This document shows, piece after piece, positions 9,527 through 20,467 of a stretch of DNA of 39,662 nucleotides. A program made the translations under genes and the position numbers. This DNA is from Burkholderiales bacterium (GTDB lineage: Bacteria > Pseudomonadota > Gammaproteobacteria > Burkholderiales > Burkholderiaceae_C), in assembly GCA_020354665.1 (NCBI GenBank), contig CP070653.1, forward strand, positions 1,834,804 through 1,874,465. The letters are read 5' to 3'. Every line of letters begins with the position of its first letter. Position 1 is the first letter of the stretch. Under the pieces are notes generated by a model. It was not told the DNA's origin. It searched no databases and saw nothing but the letters and a program-made list of their open reading frames with translations.

Positions 9527-9550
9527 CGGCGAGACGATATGCATTATGAT
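9523..9550 (+). promoter_or_regulatory. candidate sigma70 promoter of boxCBA
   Basis: TTGACG (9523-9528), a 16-bp spacer and TATGAT (9545-9550) lie at the end of boxR and upstream of boxC. The -35 box overlaps the boxR stop codon. The transcript would start near 9557, giving a leader of about 65 nt before the boxC GTG. Confidence 0.65.
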
Positions 9551-9553
9551 GCG
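9540..9553 (+). promoter_or_regulatory. candidate BoxR operator TGCA-N6-TGCG in the boxC promoter
   Basis: TGCA (9540-9543), TTATGA, TGCG (9550-9553) spans the -10 box of the boxC promoter, where a bound repressor would block polymerase. It has the same layout as the TGCA-N6-TGCT site at 8540-8553. Confidence 0.45.
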
Positions 9554-9622
9554 CACCTGGTTCAAAACCCGAACCTGCGCCACTCGATTCGCGAACACCC
9601 GCTCCCAGTCAGGAGTCCGCAC

Positions 9623-11281
9623 GTGAGCACCACTCCCCGCGTCGATTACCAGACCCATCCTTCGCAGTACAAGCACTGGAAACTCAAGTTCGAGGGACCG
9701 GTGGCCACGCTCGGCGCCGACTTCGACGAAAACGGCGGCCTGCGTCCCGGCTACAAACTCAAGCTCAACAGCTACGACCTGGGCGTGGACATCGAGCTGA
9801 ACGACGCGATCAACCGGATCCGCTTCGAGCACCCGGAGGTGCGCGCCGTCGTCGTCACGAGCCTGAAGGACAGGGTGTTCTGCTCCGGGGCCAACATCTT
9901 CATGCTGGGGCTGTCGAGTCACGCCTGGAAGGTGAACTTCTGCAAGTTCACGAACGAGACGCGCAACGGCTTCGAGGATTCCAGCCAGCACTCCGGCCTG
10001 AAGTTCCTGGCCGCGGTCAACGGCTCGTGCGCCGGCGGTGGCTACGAGCTGGCGCTCGCCTGCGACGAGATCATGCTGGTGGACGATCGGTCGAGTGCAG
10101 TGAGCCTGCCCGAAGTGCCGCTGCTGGGCGTGCTGCCGGGCACCGGCGGCCTGACCCGCGTGACCGACAAGCGCCACGTGCGTCACGACTTGGCCGACAT
10201 CTTCTGCACGACCACCGAGGGGGTGCGCGGCCAGAAGGCCAAGGACTGGCGCCTGGTCGACGACATTGCCAAGCCGGCGCAGTTCGCCCAGAAGGTGCAG
10301 GAGCGCGCGCTCAAGCTGGCCGAGCAGAGCGACCGTCCCGCCGACGCGAAGGGGGTCACGCTGACGCCGCTTGCCCGCACGACCGAGGCTGACGGGCTGC
10401 GTTACGCGAACGTCACGGTCGAGATCGACCGCGCCCGGCGCACCGCCACCTTCACGGTGAAGGGCCCGCAAGGCTCGCAGCCGACCGCCATCGCCGACAT
10501 CGAGGCCGCCGGTGCGGCGTGGTACCCGCTTGCGCTGGCGCGCGAGCTGGAGGACGCGATCCTTTCGATGCGCACCAACGAGCTCGACATCGGCACGTGG
10601 CTGATCAAGACCGAAGGGGATCTGGCAGCCGTGCAGGCGATGGATGCGGCACTGCTGGCGCACAAGGATCACTGGTTCGTGCGCGAGACGATCGGGGCGC
10701 TGCGCCGCGCCTTCAGCCGGCTTGACGTCAGCGCGCGCAGCCTGTTTGCGCTGATCGAGCCCGGATCGTGCTTCGCGGGCACGCTGCTCGAGCTCGCGCT
10801 TGCCTGCGACCGCAGCTACCAGCTGATGCTGCCGGACGACGAAGCGAGGACGCCCAGGATCGGCCTCACCGGGGCCAACTTCGGCTTGTACGCGATGGCC
10901 ACCGGCCAGAGCCGCGTTCAGCGCCGCTTCTACGACGAGCCGCCGCCGCTCGAGGCGGTGCGAGCCAGGGTCGGTGAGCGGCTCGACGGCGAAGCCGCGC
11001 TCGCACTCGGCCTGGTCACCGGCGCGCCCGATGACATCGACTGGGCCGACGAGATCCGTATCGCGATCGAGGAGCGTGTCGCGATGAACCCTGACGCACT
11101 GACCGGCATGGAAGCCAACCTGCGCTTCAATGGGCCAGAGAACATGTTCACACGCATCTTCGGCCGTCTCACGGCGTGGCAGAACTGGATCTTCCAGCGG
11201 CCGAACGCGGTTGGCGAGAAGGGCGCGCTGAAGGTCTACGGCAAGGGCGAAAAGGCCGCCTTCGACTGGAACAGGGTTTGA
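9623..11281 (+). CDS. boxC: BoxC, 2,3-epoxybenzoyl-CoA dihydrolase
   Basis: BoxC opens the ring of 2,3-epoxybenzoyl-CoA, yielding 3,4-dehydroadipyl-CoA semialdehyde and formate. The 552-aa protein contains two crotonase-like halves. The first carries KDRVFCSGANIFMLGLSSHAW and NGSCAGGGYELALACDEI. The second carries LIEPGSCFAGTLLELALACDRS. I chose the GTG at 9623 because AGGAG (9611-9615) sits 7 nt before it and the protein then begins STTPRVDYQTHPSQYKHW, giving the usual BoxC length. The frame is open further upstream, but that part overlaps the promoter. It heads the boxCBA series and is followed by boxB after 106 bp, which includes a GC palindrome at 11283-11294. Confidence 0.95.
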   Translation: MSTTPRVDYQTHPSQYKHWKLKFEGPVATLGADFDENGGLRPGYKLKLNSYDLGVDIELNDAINRIRFEHPEVRAVVVTSLKDRVFCSGANIFMLGLSSHAWKVNFCKFTNETRNGFEDSSQHSGLKFLAAVNGSCAGGGYELALACDEIMLVDDRSSAVSLPEVPLLGVLPGTGGLTRVTDKRHVRHDLADIFCTTTEGVRGQKAKDWRLVDDIAKPAQFAQKVQERALKLAEQSDRPADAKGVTLTPLARTTEADGLRYANVTVEIDRARRTATFTVKGPQGSQPTAIADIEAAGAAWYPLALARELEDAILSMRTNELDIGTWLIKTEGDLAAVQAMDAALLAHKDHWFVRETIGALRRAFSRLDVSARSLFALIEPGSCFAGTLLELALACDRSYQLMLPDDEARTPRIGLTGANFGLYAMATGQSRVQRRFYDEPPPLEAVRARVGERLDGEAALALGLVTGAPDDIDWADEIRIAIEERVAMNPDALTGMEANLRFNGPENMFTRIFGRLTAWQNWIFQRPNAVGEKGALKVYGKGEKAAFDWNRV

Positions 11282-11387
11282 CGCCCCGCGGGGCTGCGGC
11301 GCGTGCCCGTGGAGGCGCGCCGCCAGCAGCTCGGCAACGCCCGGCAATCGCTTGCCAGGGAAAGACACTTACGCGAGAGGGTTCCCA

Positions 11388-12812
11388 ATGAGCATCGACT
11401 ACAGCGAGAAGATCCCCAACAACGTCAACTTGAGCGAGGACCGCACCCTCAAGCGTGCGCTCGAGCAGTGGCAGCCGAACTACCTGCACTGGTGGCGGGA
11501 CATGGGGCCGGAAGGTTCGACGGACTACGACGTCTACCTTCGCACCGCCGTCAGCGTCGACCCGCAGGGTTGGGCACAGTTCGGCTACGTGAAGATGCCG
11601 GAGTACCGCTGGGGCATCTTCCTGAACCCGGGCGAGAAGGACCGCAAGATCCACTTCGGCGACCACAAGGGCGAGCCCGTGTGGCAGGACGTGCCCGGCG
11701 AGCATCGTGCGAACCTGCGACGCATCATCGTCACGCAGGGCGATACCGAGCCCGCCTCGGTCGAGCAGCAACGTCACCTCGGCCTGACCTGCCCGAGCCA
11801 GTACGACCTGCGCAACTTGTTCCAGGTCAACGTCGAGGAAGGCCGACACCTGTGGGCGATGGTCTACCTGCTGCACAAGTACTTCGGCCGCGACGGCCGC
11901 GAGGAAGGCGAGGCGCTGCTCGAGCGTCGCAGCGGCAACCAGGACAACCCGCGCATCCTGCAGGCGTTCAACGAGAAGACGCCCGACTGGCTGTCGTTTT
12001 TCATGTTCACCTACTTCACCGACCGCGACGGCAAGTTCCAGCTCTGTGCGCTCGCCGAGAGCAGCTTCGACCCGCTCGCGCGCACCACCAAGTTCATGCT
12101 CACGGAGGAAGCGCACCACATGTTCGTCGGTGAATCGGGCGTGAGCCGCGTCATCCAGCGAACCTGCCAGGTGATGAACGAACTGAAGACCGATGACCCG
12201 GGCCGGCTGCGCGCGGCCGGCGTAATCGACCTGCCGACGATCCAGCGCTATCTGAATTTCCACTTCAGCGTGACGATCGACCTGTTCGGCGCCGACGAGT
12301 CGAGCAATGCCGCCACGTTCTACTCGTCGGGTCTGAAGGGCCGCTTCGAGGAAGGCAAGCGGACCGACGACCACCAGCTGCGCGGCCTGACCTACAAGGT
12401 GCTGCACGCCGAGGGCGACCGGCTGGCCGAGAAGGACGTACCGATGCCCAACGCCCTCAACGAGGTGCTGCGCGACGACTACATCAGGGATTCGATCGGT
12501 GGCGTCGAGCGCTGGAACAAGGTGATCGAGAAGGCCGGCATCCCGTTCCGCCTGAAGGTGCCGCACAAGGCTTTCAATCGCAAGATCGGGTCACTGGCGG
12601 GCATCAAGGTGTCGCCGGACGGCCGCGTGGTGCACGATCACGAGTGGAACATGAGTGTCGAGCAATGGCTGCCGACCGACGAGGACCGTGCCTTCGTCGC
12701 GAGCCTGATGGGCCGCGTCATCGAGCCGGGCAAGTTCGCGAACTGGATTGCGCCACCGGCGATCGGCATCAACCGCCAGCCGGTGGCCTTCGAGTACGTT
12801 CGTTTCAACTGA
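11388..12812 (+). CDS. boxB: BoxB, benzoyl-CoA 2,3-epoxidase oxygenase subunit
   Basis: BoxB is the diiron oxygenase that converts benzoyl-CoA to its 2,3-epoxide with electrons from BoxA. The 474-aa protein starts at the ATG at 11388, after a GAGAGG ribosome-binding site, and begins [18 protein letters not shown], a hallmark N-terminus. Residues Glu121, Glu151, His154, Asp212, Glu241 and His244 fit the carboxylate/histidine ligand set of the diiron centre, with EEGRH and EEAHH providing the two ExxH motifs. Length matches known BoxB proteins. It lies between boxC and boxA, as in characterised clusters. Confidence 0.95.
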   Translation: MSIDYSEKIPNNVNLSEDRTLKRALEQWQPNYLHWWRDMGPEGSTDYDVYLRTAVSVDPQGWAQFGYVKMPEYRWGIFLNPGEKDRKIHFGDHKGEPVWQDVPGEHRANLRRIIVTQGDTEPASVEQQRHLGLTCPSQYDLRNLFQVNVEEGRHLWAMVYLLHKYFGRDGREEGEALLERRSGNQDNPRILQAFNEKTPDWLSFFMFTYFTDRDGKFQLCALAESSFDPLARTTKFMLTEEAHHMFVGESGVSRVIQRTCQVMNELKTDDPGRLRAAGVIDLPTIQRYLNFHFSVTIDLFGADESSNAATFYSSGLKGRFEEGKRTDDHQLRGLTYKVLHAEGDRLAEKDVPMPNALNEVLRDDYIRDSIGGVERWNKVIEKAGIPFRLKVPHKAFNRKIGSLAGIKVSPDGRVVHDHEWNMSVEQWLPTDEDRAFVASLMGRVIEPGKFANWIAPPAIGINRQPVAFEYVRFN

Positions 12813-12933
12813 GCTCACGGCGGACGGCTGTGGCTGCCGGAACCTGTCGGCGCCTTCGAGCGGACCGCGCCGCGTGCCGGCCGCCCGGCCCGCCGTTCGT
12901 TCGGATTCATACTGCGCCGTCAGGCCATCGACC

Positions 12934-14211
12934 ATGGATACCGCAGTTCTCATCAAGCAGCACCTGATCGACCCCGAGATCTGCATCCGCTGCAACACCT
13001 GCGAGGCCACCTGCCCCGTCGGAGCCGTCACCCACGACTCGCGCAACTACGTGGTCGATCCGGCGAAGTGCAACCTGTGCATGGACTGCATCCCGCCATG
13101 CCCCACGGGTTCGATCGACAACTGGCGCAGCATGCCGAAACCGCGCGCCTACACGATCGAGGAGCAGTTCGGGTGGGATGCGCTGCCCGCCGAACTCACG
13201 TCCGAAGAGTTGTCGGCGGCCGGCGTCGCGGCCGATGCGACGCCGGAAGTCGAGCCGGTCGCGCCGGCACTGCCGGCGGCGGCCGAAGGCGTCGAGCCCG
13301 CGTTCAACCCCTCGCTGTACAACGCGACGGTGCCGCCGTGGTCGGCCGCGCATCCTTATGCCAACCTGTATGGCCCGAAGGCAGCCGAGAAGTCCGTGAC
13401 TGCGACGGTGGTCGGCAACGTGCGTGTCACGCAGGTCGGCACGGAGTACGACACGCACCACATCATGCTCGACTTCGGTGCGATGCCGTTCCCGGTCCTC
13501 GAAGGGCAGTCGATCGGCATCATTGCGCCCGGCGTCGATGGCAACGGCCGGCCGCATCACGCGCGCCAGTACTCGGTGGCGAGCCCGCGCAACGGCGAGC
13601 GCCCCGGCTACAACAATCTCTCGCTGACGATCAAGCGGGTACTCGAGGACCATCAGGGCCGGCCGGTGCGCGGCGTCGCGAGCAACTACATGTGCGACCT
13701 CAAGGTGGGCGACAAGGTGCAGGTCATCGGCCCGTTTGGCACCACGTTCCTGATGCCCAACCACCCGAAGAGCCACATCGTGATGATCTGCACCGGCACG
13801 GGTAGCGCGCCGATGCGTGCGATGACCGAATGGCGCCGCCGGCTGCGCAAGAGCGGCAAGTTCGAGGGCGGCAGGCTGATGCTGTTCTTCGGCGCGCGCA
13901 CGAAGGAGGAACTGCCGTACTTCGGCCCGCTGCAGAACCTGCCCAAGGATTTCATCGACATCAACTTCGCGTTCTCCCGCACGCCGGGGGCACCCAAGCG
14001 CTACGTGCAGGACGCGATGCGCGAACGCGCCGCGGACCTCGCTGCGCTGCTGGCCGACCCCAACGCCTACTTCTACGTCTGTGGATTGAAGGCCATGGAG
14101 GAGGGCGTGGTGCTCGCGCTACGCGACGTCGCGCAGCACGCCGGCCTGTCGTGGGATGCGGTCGGCGTGGCCCTCAAGCGCGAAGGCCGTCTGCATCTGG
14201 AGACCTACTGA
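12934..14211 (+). CDS. boxA: BoxA, benzoyl-CoA 2,3-epoxidase reductase subunit
   Basis: BoxA is the iron-sulfur flavoprotein that passes electrons from NADPH to BoxB. The 425-aa protein has an N-terminal double [4Fe-4S] ferredoxin domain: Cys17, 20, 23 and 27 in [12 protein letters not shown], and Cys46, 49, 52 and 56 in [12 protein letters not shown]. An Ala/Pro/Glu-rich linker (about 75-125) leads to a ferredoxin-NADP reductase-like region with the FAD motif RQYSVASPR, the nucleotide motif [12 protein letters not shown] and a near C-terminal [11 protein letters not shown]. The ATG at 12934 gives the normal start [16 protein letters not shown] 121-bp spacer separates it from boxB. Confidence 0.95.
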   Translation: MDTAVLIKQHLIDPEICIRCNTCEATCPVGAVTHDSRNYVVDPAKCNLCMDCIPPCPTGSIDNWRSMPKPRAYTIEEQFGWDALPAELTSEELSAAGVAADATPEVEPVAPALPAAAEGVEPAFNPSLYNATVPPWSAAHPYANLYGPKAAEKSVTATVVGNVRVTQVGTEYDTHHIMLDFGAMPFPVLEGQSIGIIAPGVDGNGRPHHARQYSVASPRNGERPGYNNLSLTIKRVLEDHQGRPVRGVASNYMCDLKVGDKVQVIGPFGTTFLMPNHPKSHIVMICTGTGSAPMRAMTEWRRRLRKSGKFEGGRLMLFFGARTKEELPYFGPLQNLPKDFIDINFAFSRTPGAPKRYVQDAMRERAADLAALLADPNAYFYVCGLKAMEEGVVLALRDVAQHAGLSWDAVGVALKREGRLHLETY

Positions 14212-14233
14212 TGAACCACCGGAAGGCTCGTTG

Positions 14234-15028
14234 ATGGCTGCGTTCACCACCCTGGCCGTCACGGAGCGCGCTGCGGGTGTCGCGCAGGTGACGATGTCGC
14301 GGCCTGCGGTCTTCAACGCTTTCGACGAAGCCATGATCGGCGAACTCGATGCCGCCTTTGCGCAGCTCGCCGACGACCCGGCGGTGCGCGTGATCGTGCT
14401 CGCCGGCGCAGGCAAGCACTTCAGCGCCGGAGCGGACCTGCAGTGGATGCAGCGCGCGAGCGCCGCCACGCGCGAATGGAACCTCGATGACGCGCGCCGC
14501 TTCGCGGCGATGCTCTATCGCATCGAAAGCTGCCCGAAGCCCACCCTCGCGCGCGTGCAAGGCGCAGCGCTGGGCGGCGGCGTGGGGTTGGCTGCAGCCT
14601 GCGACATCGCGATCGCCGCCGACAACGCGGCGTTCTCGGTCAGCGAGGCGAAGTTCGGCATCCTGCCGGCGGTGATCGGCCCCTACGTGACCAATGCGGT
14701 CGGCAGGCGCCAGGCCAAGTGGCTCGCGCTGACGACGGCACGCATCGACGCGGCCAGGGCACTCGCGATCGGCCTCGTTCAACAGGTGACGCCACCCGAC
14801 GGGCTGGATGCGGCGGTCGATGCGACGGTGCGGGAGTTGCTTGCAGGAGGCCCTGATGCGCAGCGCGAGATCAAGCAGTTGTTCGGCCGGCTCGAGGTCG
14901 GGCCGATCACGCCCGAAGTGCGCGAGCTCACCGCACAGACGATCAGCCGCGTACGCGGGACCGCCGAGGCGCGCGAGGGATTCGACGCCTTCCTCAACAA
15001 GCGCCCCGCGAACTGGAGCCCGCGATGA
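14234..15028 (+). CDS. enoyl-CoA hydratase/isomerase family protein, probable dehydroadipyl-CoA hydratase
   Basis: This 264-aa crotonase-fold protein has oxyanion-hole segments GKHFSAGADLQWM and GAALGGGVGLAAACD. A glutamate is present in SEAKFGILPAVIGPYV, equivalent to Glu164 of rat crotonase. The other classical glutamate (Glu144) is replaced, as in methylglutaconyl-CoA-hydratase-like members. The start at 14234 follows GGAAG, 22 nt after boxA. Its stop overlaps the dehydrogenase start by 4 bp. In this setting it most likely isomerises or hydrates the C6 dicarboxyl-CoA intermediate downstream of BoxC. Leucine catabolism is an alternative based on sequence type alone. Confidence 0.8.
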   Translation: MAAFTTLAVTERAAGVAQVTMSRPAVFNAFDEAMIGELDAAFAQLADDPAVRVIVLAGAGKHFSAGADLQWMQRASAATREWNLDDARRFAAMLYRIESCPKPTLARVQGAALGGGVGLAAACDIAIAADNAAFSVSEAKFGILPAVIGPYVTNAVGRRQAKWLALTTARIDAARALAIGLVQQVTPPDGLDAAVDATVRELLAGGPDAQREIKQLFGRLEVGPITPEVRELTAQTISRVRGTAEAREGFDAFLNKRPANWSPR

Positions 15029-16563
15029 CGGCGAGTGACCTCCGAGGCGCACCGGTGCTCGTGGTCGGCGCCGGCATCATGGGTGCAGGCATCGCGCAGG
15101 TGGCGGCGCAGGCCGGCCATTCCGTGCGCTTGTTCGACACGCGCGAGGGCGCAGCCGCGCAGGCCAAGACCAAGATCGCGGGGGCGCTCGACACGCTGGT
15201 GGCCAAGGGCAGGCTCGACGCTGGCGAAGCCGCGCGGGCGATGGCGCGGATCGAGCCGATCGCGACATTGGAGGCCGCGGCCGGCGCGCAGCTCGTCGTC
15301 GAAGCGATCGTCGAGAACCTCGAAGCCAAGCGCACGCTGTTCCGCACGGTCGAGCCGATCGTCGCAGACCAAGCTGTCCTCGCAAGCAACACCTCATCGA
15401 TCTCGATCACCGCGATCGCCAACGGCCTGCAGCGCCCGCAGCGCCTCGTTGGCATGCACTTCTTCAACCCGGTGCCGCTGATGAAGCTCGTCGAAGTGGT
15501 GTCGGGGCTGCAGACCGACTGCGACGTCGCGCAGGCCGTCTTCGAGCTCAGCCGGTCGTGGGGCAAGGTGCCGGTCCACGCGAAGTCGACGCCGGGCTTC
15601 ATCGTCAATCGCATCGCGCGGCCGTATTACGCCGAGACGCTCGCCTTGCTGCAGGAGCGTGCCGCGGCACCGCAGGTGCTCGATGCCTGCCTGAAGGCCG
15701 CGGGTTTCCGGATGGGACCTTGCGAGCTGATGGACCTGATCGGCCTGGACACCAACTTCGCGGTGACGAACACCGTCTACGAAGCCACCTTCTACGACAA
15801 GCGCTACGTGCCGTCGCTGATCCAGCGCGAGCTGGTCGACGGCGGCCTGCTCGGGCGCAAGAGCGGGCGTGGGTTCTACAGCTATCCCGAAGGCCTGCCG
15901 CCACTTCCGGTGGCGGTGTATGACGCGCCGACGACGGCCGGCGCGGTGACCGTGCATGGCGATGGCGCAATCGCCGACTTGATCGAACGTCGCACCCACG
16001 ATGCATTGGCACCACAGGGCTGGGGCCCCGCGAGGTCCCGCGAAAGCGGCTGGACCGGCCTCGACGTCGATGGCGCGCGCCTCGTCCTGACCGACGGCCG
16101 CTCGGCGAGCACGGTCGCCGCCACCGTCGGCGTCGCCGACGTTGCGGTGTTTGACCGGCTGCTGCAGCTGCCCGCGCCGAACGGCGCCGCGCTCGCCTGT
16201 GCGATGGCCGAGCAAGCCGGCGAGGCATGGCGCCGCCAGGCGACCGCCTGGCTGGCGGCACTCGGCTTCGCACCCCAACCCCTTGCCGACACACCGGGCC
16301 TGGTCGTGGCGCGCACGGTGGCCATGCTGATCAACGAAGCGGCCGATGCCGTGCAGCAGGGTGTTTGTACCGAGGCCGGCGCCGACACAGCGATGAAGCT
16401 GGGTGTGAACTATCCCGCCGGCCCGTTCGAGTGGCTCGAACACTGGGGCGCATTCGAAGTCGTGCAGCTGCTCGATCACCTCGACGCGCACTACCGGGGC
16501 GAGCGCTATCGTGTGAGCCCGGAATTGCGCCGGCGCGTCTGGCAGCCAGCGCGCCGCGCATGA
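15025..16563 (+). CDS. 3-hydroxyacyl-CoA dehydrogenase, probable 3-hydroxyadipyl-CoA dehydrogenase (PaaH-like)
   Basis: This 512-aa NAD-dependent enzyme resembles PaaH. The Rossmann motif is GAGIMGAGIAQ (15-25), the substrate loop is SNTSSISITAIA, and the catalytic histidine is His145 in GMHFFNPVP. The first dehydrogenase unit ends near GRKSGRGFYSYP. A second, shorter C-terminal helical domain contains MLINEAADAVQQGVCTEA, which explains the length. It overlaps both neighbours by 4 bp (ATGA junctions), so the three genes after boxA are coupled. It should oxidise 3-hydroxyadipyl-CoA to 3-oxoadipyl-CoA. The thiolase that would follow is not encoded here. Confidence 0.88.
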   Translation: MTASDLRGAPVLVVGAGIMGAGIAQVAAQAGHSVRLFDTREGAAAQAKTKIAGALDTLVAKGRLDAGEAARAMARIEPIATLEAAAGAQLVVEAIVENLEAKRTLFRTVEPIVADQAVLASNTSSISITAIANGLQRPQRLVGMHFFNPVPLMKLVEVVSGLQTDCDVAQAVFELSRSWGKVPVHAKSTPGFIVNRIARPYYAETLALLQERAAAPQVLDACLKAAGFRMGPCELMDLIGLDTNFAVTNTVYEATFYDKRYVPSLIQRELVDGGLLGRKSGRGFYSYPEGLPPLPVAVYDAPTTAGAVTVHGDGAIADLIERRTHDALAPQGWGPARSRESGWTGLDVDGARLVLTDGRSASTVAATVGVADVAVFDRLLQLPAPNGAALACAMAEQAGEAWRRQATAWLAALGFAPQPLADTPGLVVARTVAMLINEAADAVQQGVCTEAGADTAMKLGVNYPAGPFEWLEHWGAFEVVQLLDHLDAHYRGERYRVSPELRRRVWQPARRA

Positions 16564-17009
16564 AGTTCGCCGAGCTTCGCGCCGGTCGGGTGATCGACGC
16601 CGGCCCGTTCGTTCTCAGCGAGGAAGACCTGGTGGCGTTCGCGGCCAAGTGGGATCCGCAATGGTTCCACACCGATGCGGCGGCCGCTGCACAGAGCCGC
16701 TTCGGTGGCCTAATCGCCAGTGGCTGGCAGACCTGCGGCATCGCGATGAGGCTCGCTGTCGATGCGGTGCTCGAGGGCAGTGAGACATTCGGCTCACCCG
16801 GGCTGGCGTATCTGAAGTGGACGCATCCGGTGCGGGCCGGCGATGCGCTCTCGTTGCGCGCCACGGTGCTCGAGACACGCCGTGCGTCGAAGAGGACAGA
16901 CGTGGGTATCCTGCGCTGGCGCTTGCAACTGTTCAACCAGCATGACCGCGAGGTGCTCGACCTCGAGGCGACCAATCTGTTCGACCTCGCGGGCGCGGCC
17001 GTGCCATGA
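16560..17009 (+). CDS. MaoC-family hotdog-fold (R)-hydratase-like protein
   Basis: This 149-aa protein has the MaoC dehydratase pattern. KWDPQWFHTD contains candidate catalytic Asp32 and His37, and GGLIASGWQTCGIAMRL and PGLAYLKWTHPVRAGD follow. The ATG at 16560 overlaps the dehydrogenase stop by 4 bp. An open frame upstream is a shadow of that gene. Small MaoC proteins hydrate enoyl-CoAs or act as thioester-binding auxiliaries. In this cluster it could duplicate or complement the crotonase-type hydratase or handle a side product, but the substrate is unknown. Confidence 0.8.
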   Translation: MKFAELRAGRVIDAGPFVLSEEDLVAFAAKWDPQWFHTDAAAAAQSRFGGLIASGWQTCGIAMRLAVDAVLEGSETFGSPGLAYLKWTHPVRAGDALSLRATVLETRRASKRTDVGILRWRLQLFNQHDREVLDLEATNLFDLAGAAVP

Positions 17010-17069
17010 GCCCGGTGCCGCAGGCGCCATGGCCGGTCCGGTCGCTGGCTACGGGCCGCACCTGCACGA

Positions 17070-17090
17070 GGGGTCTGGGTCGGGGACCCC
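17070..17090. terminator. weak hairpin between convergent maoC-like and pobA genes
   Basis: GGGGTC (17070-17075) and GACCCC (17085-17090) can form a 6-bp stem with a 9-nt loop in the convergent spacer. There is no T-run, so it is only a candidate terminator. Confidence 0.2.
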
Positions 17091-17142
17091 GTCGCTCAGT
17101 GCCGTGCGGCTCCGGGCGCAGGGTCCCGCCACCGTCGCGTCT

Positions 17143-18853
<1,711 letters not shown>

Positions 18854-20098
18854 GTGGCCCTCAATCTCGAAACCCTCATCGAGCCGCGCCTCGCGGGCCT
18901 GGCCGTGCCGGTCGCGGTGGTGATTCCCGGCGGACGGCGGCTGGGCCCGACGGCTTCACGCGTGACGCTCACGCTGCGCGACTTGGCGCCGCTGGGCCGT
19001 CTCGCGGCCGGCCAGATCGGCTTGGTCGCCCAGGATTACGTCGAGGGCAGGGTTGAACTCGAAGGATCACCGCGCGACCTGATGGCTGCCGCCGTGCAGC
19101 TGCTGCGAGACGACCCGACCAATGGACACGAGCGATCGTGGTGGCGCGACCTGCTGCAGCGCAGCCGGTCGCTGGTCCGGCACACGACTTCTGCCGACGT
19201 CCGGCAGGTTCAGTTCCACTACGACGTCTCGGATGACTTCTACGGGCTCTGGCTCGACGCGCGGCGCGTCTATTCGTGTGCCTACTATCGCGAGCCAACG
19301 ATGACGCTGGCTGCCGCCCAGGAGGCGAAGCTAGACCATATCTGCCGCAAGCTGATGCTCGACAGTGGCGAGCGCTTTCTTGACATCGGCGCTGGCTGGG
19401 GCGGGCTGCTGCTGTGGGCGGCGGAGCACTACGGCGTGCGCGCGCATGGCATCACGCTGTCGAAGAACCAGCACGCTTACGTCAACCGGCTTATCGAGGA
19501 GCGTGGCTTGCGCGGGCGGGTGACGATGGACCTTTGCGACTATCGCCAGCTGCCCGAGAACGAGCCGTACGACAAGATCGCCTCGATCGGCATGTTCGAG
19601 CACGTCGGCCGGGCGCGGTTGCCGAACTACTTCGCCAAGATCCGCCGCCTGCTGAGGCCGGGTGGCCTGCTGATGAACCACGGCATCAATGCCGGTGGTA
19701 CGCGCAACGAGCAGTTGGGCGCAGGCATCGGCGAGTTCATCGAGCGCTATATCTTTCCGGGCGGCGAGTTGCTGCACTTGTCGCATGTGCTTCGCGACAT
19801 GGCCGACGCCGGCCTCGAGGCGCTGGATGTGGAGAACCTGCGCCCGCATTACGCACGCACCTTGTGGGCCTGGTCGGACGGGCTCGAAGCCCACCTCGAC
19901 CGCGCCCGTGAGCTGGTCAGCGAGTCCGTGGTGCGCGCCTATCGCCTTTACCTCGCCGGCAGCGCGATGAGCTTTGAACAGGGTTGGATCTCGTTGCACC
20001 AGATGCTCGCCAGCCGGCCCAGCGGGGACGCGGAGGCCGGGCCGCTGCGCGGCGCACAATCGCAGTTTCCGTTCAACCGCGCCTATATCTACCGCTGA
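18854..20098 (+). CDS. cyclopropane-fatty-acyl-phospholipid synthase-like methyltransferase
   Basis: This 414-aa SAM-dependent methyltransferase belongs to the CFA synthase family. It shows the substrate-side signature HYDVSDDFYGLWLD followed by YSCAYY, the SAM motif FLDIGAGWGGLLLWAAEHYG (175-194) and IASIGMFEHVG. Such enzymes act on unsaturated acyl chains of membrane phospholipids, but several members have other lipid substrates. I chose the GTG at 18854 (ALNLETLIEPRLAG). An in-frame ATG at 18779 would add 25 residues, and neither has a clear ribosome-binding site. It starts a rightward run of small genes. A true CFA synthase role is likely but not certain. Confidence 0.8.
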   Translation: MALNLETLIEPRLAGLAVPVAVVIPGGRRLGPTASRVTLTLRDLAPLGRLAAGQIGLVAQDYVEGRVELEGSPRDLMAAAVQLLRDDPTNGHERSWWRDLLQRSRSLVRHTTSADVRQVQFHYDVSDDFYGLWLDARRVYSCAYYREPTMTLAAAQEAKLDHICRKLMLDSGERFLDIGAGWGGLLLWAAEHYGVRAHGITLSKNQHAYVNRLIEERGLRGRVTMDLCDYRQLPENEPYDKIASIGMFEHVGRARLPNYFAKIRRLLRPGGLLMNHGINAGGTRNEQLGAGIGEFIERYIFPGGELLHLSHVLRDMADAGLEALDVENLRPHYARTLWAWSDGLEAHLDRARELVSESVVRAYRLYLAGSAMSFEQGWISLHQMLASRPSGDAEAGPLRGAQSQFPFNRAYIYR

Positions 20099-20108
20099 TC
20101 CTGCCCCG

Positions 20109-20432
20109 ATGCTGTACAAGTTCAAGTCCAAGGCAGCCGGGAACGTGATCATGACCGGCCCAGCCGGCGATCAGCTGCTGCGTGCGATGGGTCGTGAGCC
20201 GGCGCCGAAAGGGATCATCGAACCCGACGCGATGCCTGCAGCGATCGCCGCGGTCGAGACGGCAGTAGCCGCCGACGAAGCGGCTCGTGCCGAAGCTGAA
20301 GCCGCCGCCGCTGCGGAAGGCCGCAGGCTGCCGTCGCGCGAGGGCGTGACGCTGCGCCAGCGCGCCTGGCCGCTGGTCGAGATGATGAAGCGCGCGCACA
20401 AGGCCGGCGAAGAAATCGTGTGGGGCGTCTGA
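20109..20432 (+). CDS. DUF1840 domain-containing protein
   Basis: This 107-aa protein matches DUF1840 as I know it. It starts MLYKFKSKAAGNVIM, has EPAPKGIIEPDAMPAAI, then an alanine/glutamate-rich helix, and ends RQRAWPLVEMMKRAHKAG..IVWGV. The family is common in betaproteobacteria and has no known function. No signal peptide or membrane segment is seen. The ATG at 20109 lies 10 bp after the methyltransferase stop, suggesting co-transcription. Confidence 0.88.
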   Translation: MLYKFKSKAAGNVIMTGPAGDQLLRAMGREPAPKGIIEPDAMPAAIAAVETAVAADEAARAEAEAAAAAEGRRLPSREGVTLRQRAWPLVEMMKRAHKAGEEIVWGV

Positions 20433-20467
20433 GCGCCGCGCACCGGACGCAACCATCGGAGTCGATG

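Noticed and set aside
11283-11294. 12-bp palindrome GCCCCGCGGGGC between boxC and boxB
   Set aside because: Too short and without a loop or T-run for a terminator; expected by chance in such GC-rich spacers.
8615-11368. 917-residue minus-strand open frame across boxR and boxC
   Set aside because: Mirror image of two strongly supported genes; no recognisable domain and no ribosome-binding site.
14211-14234. Seven-codon frame (MNHRKAR) between boxA and the hydratase
   Set aside because: Its ATG overlaps the boxA stop, but it carries no regulatory codon pattern and is most simply the spacer holding the hydratase ribosome-binding site.
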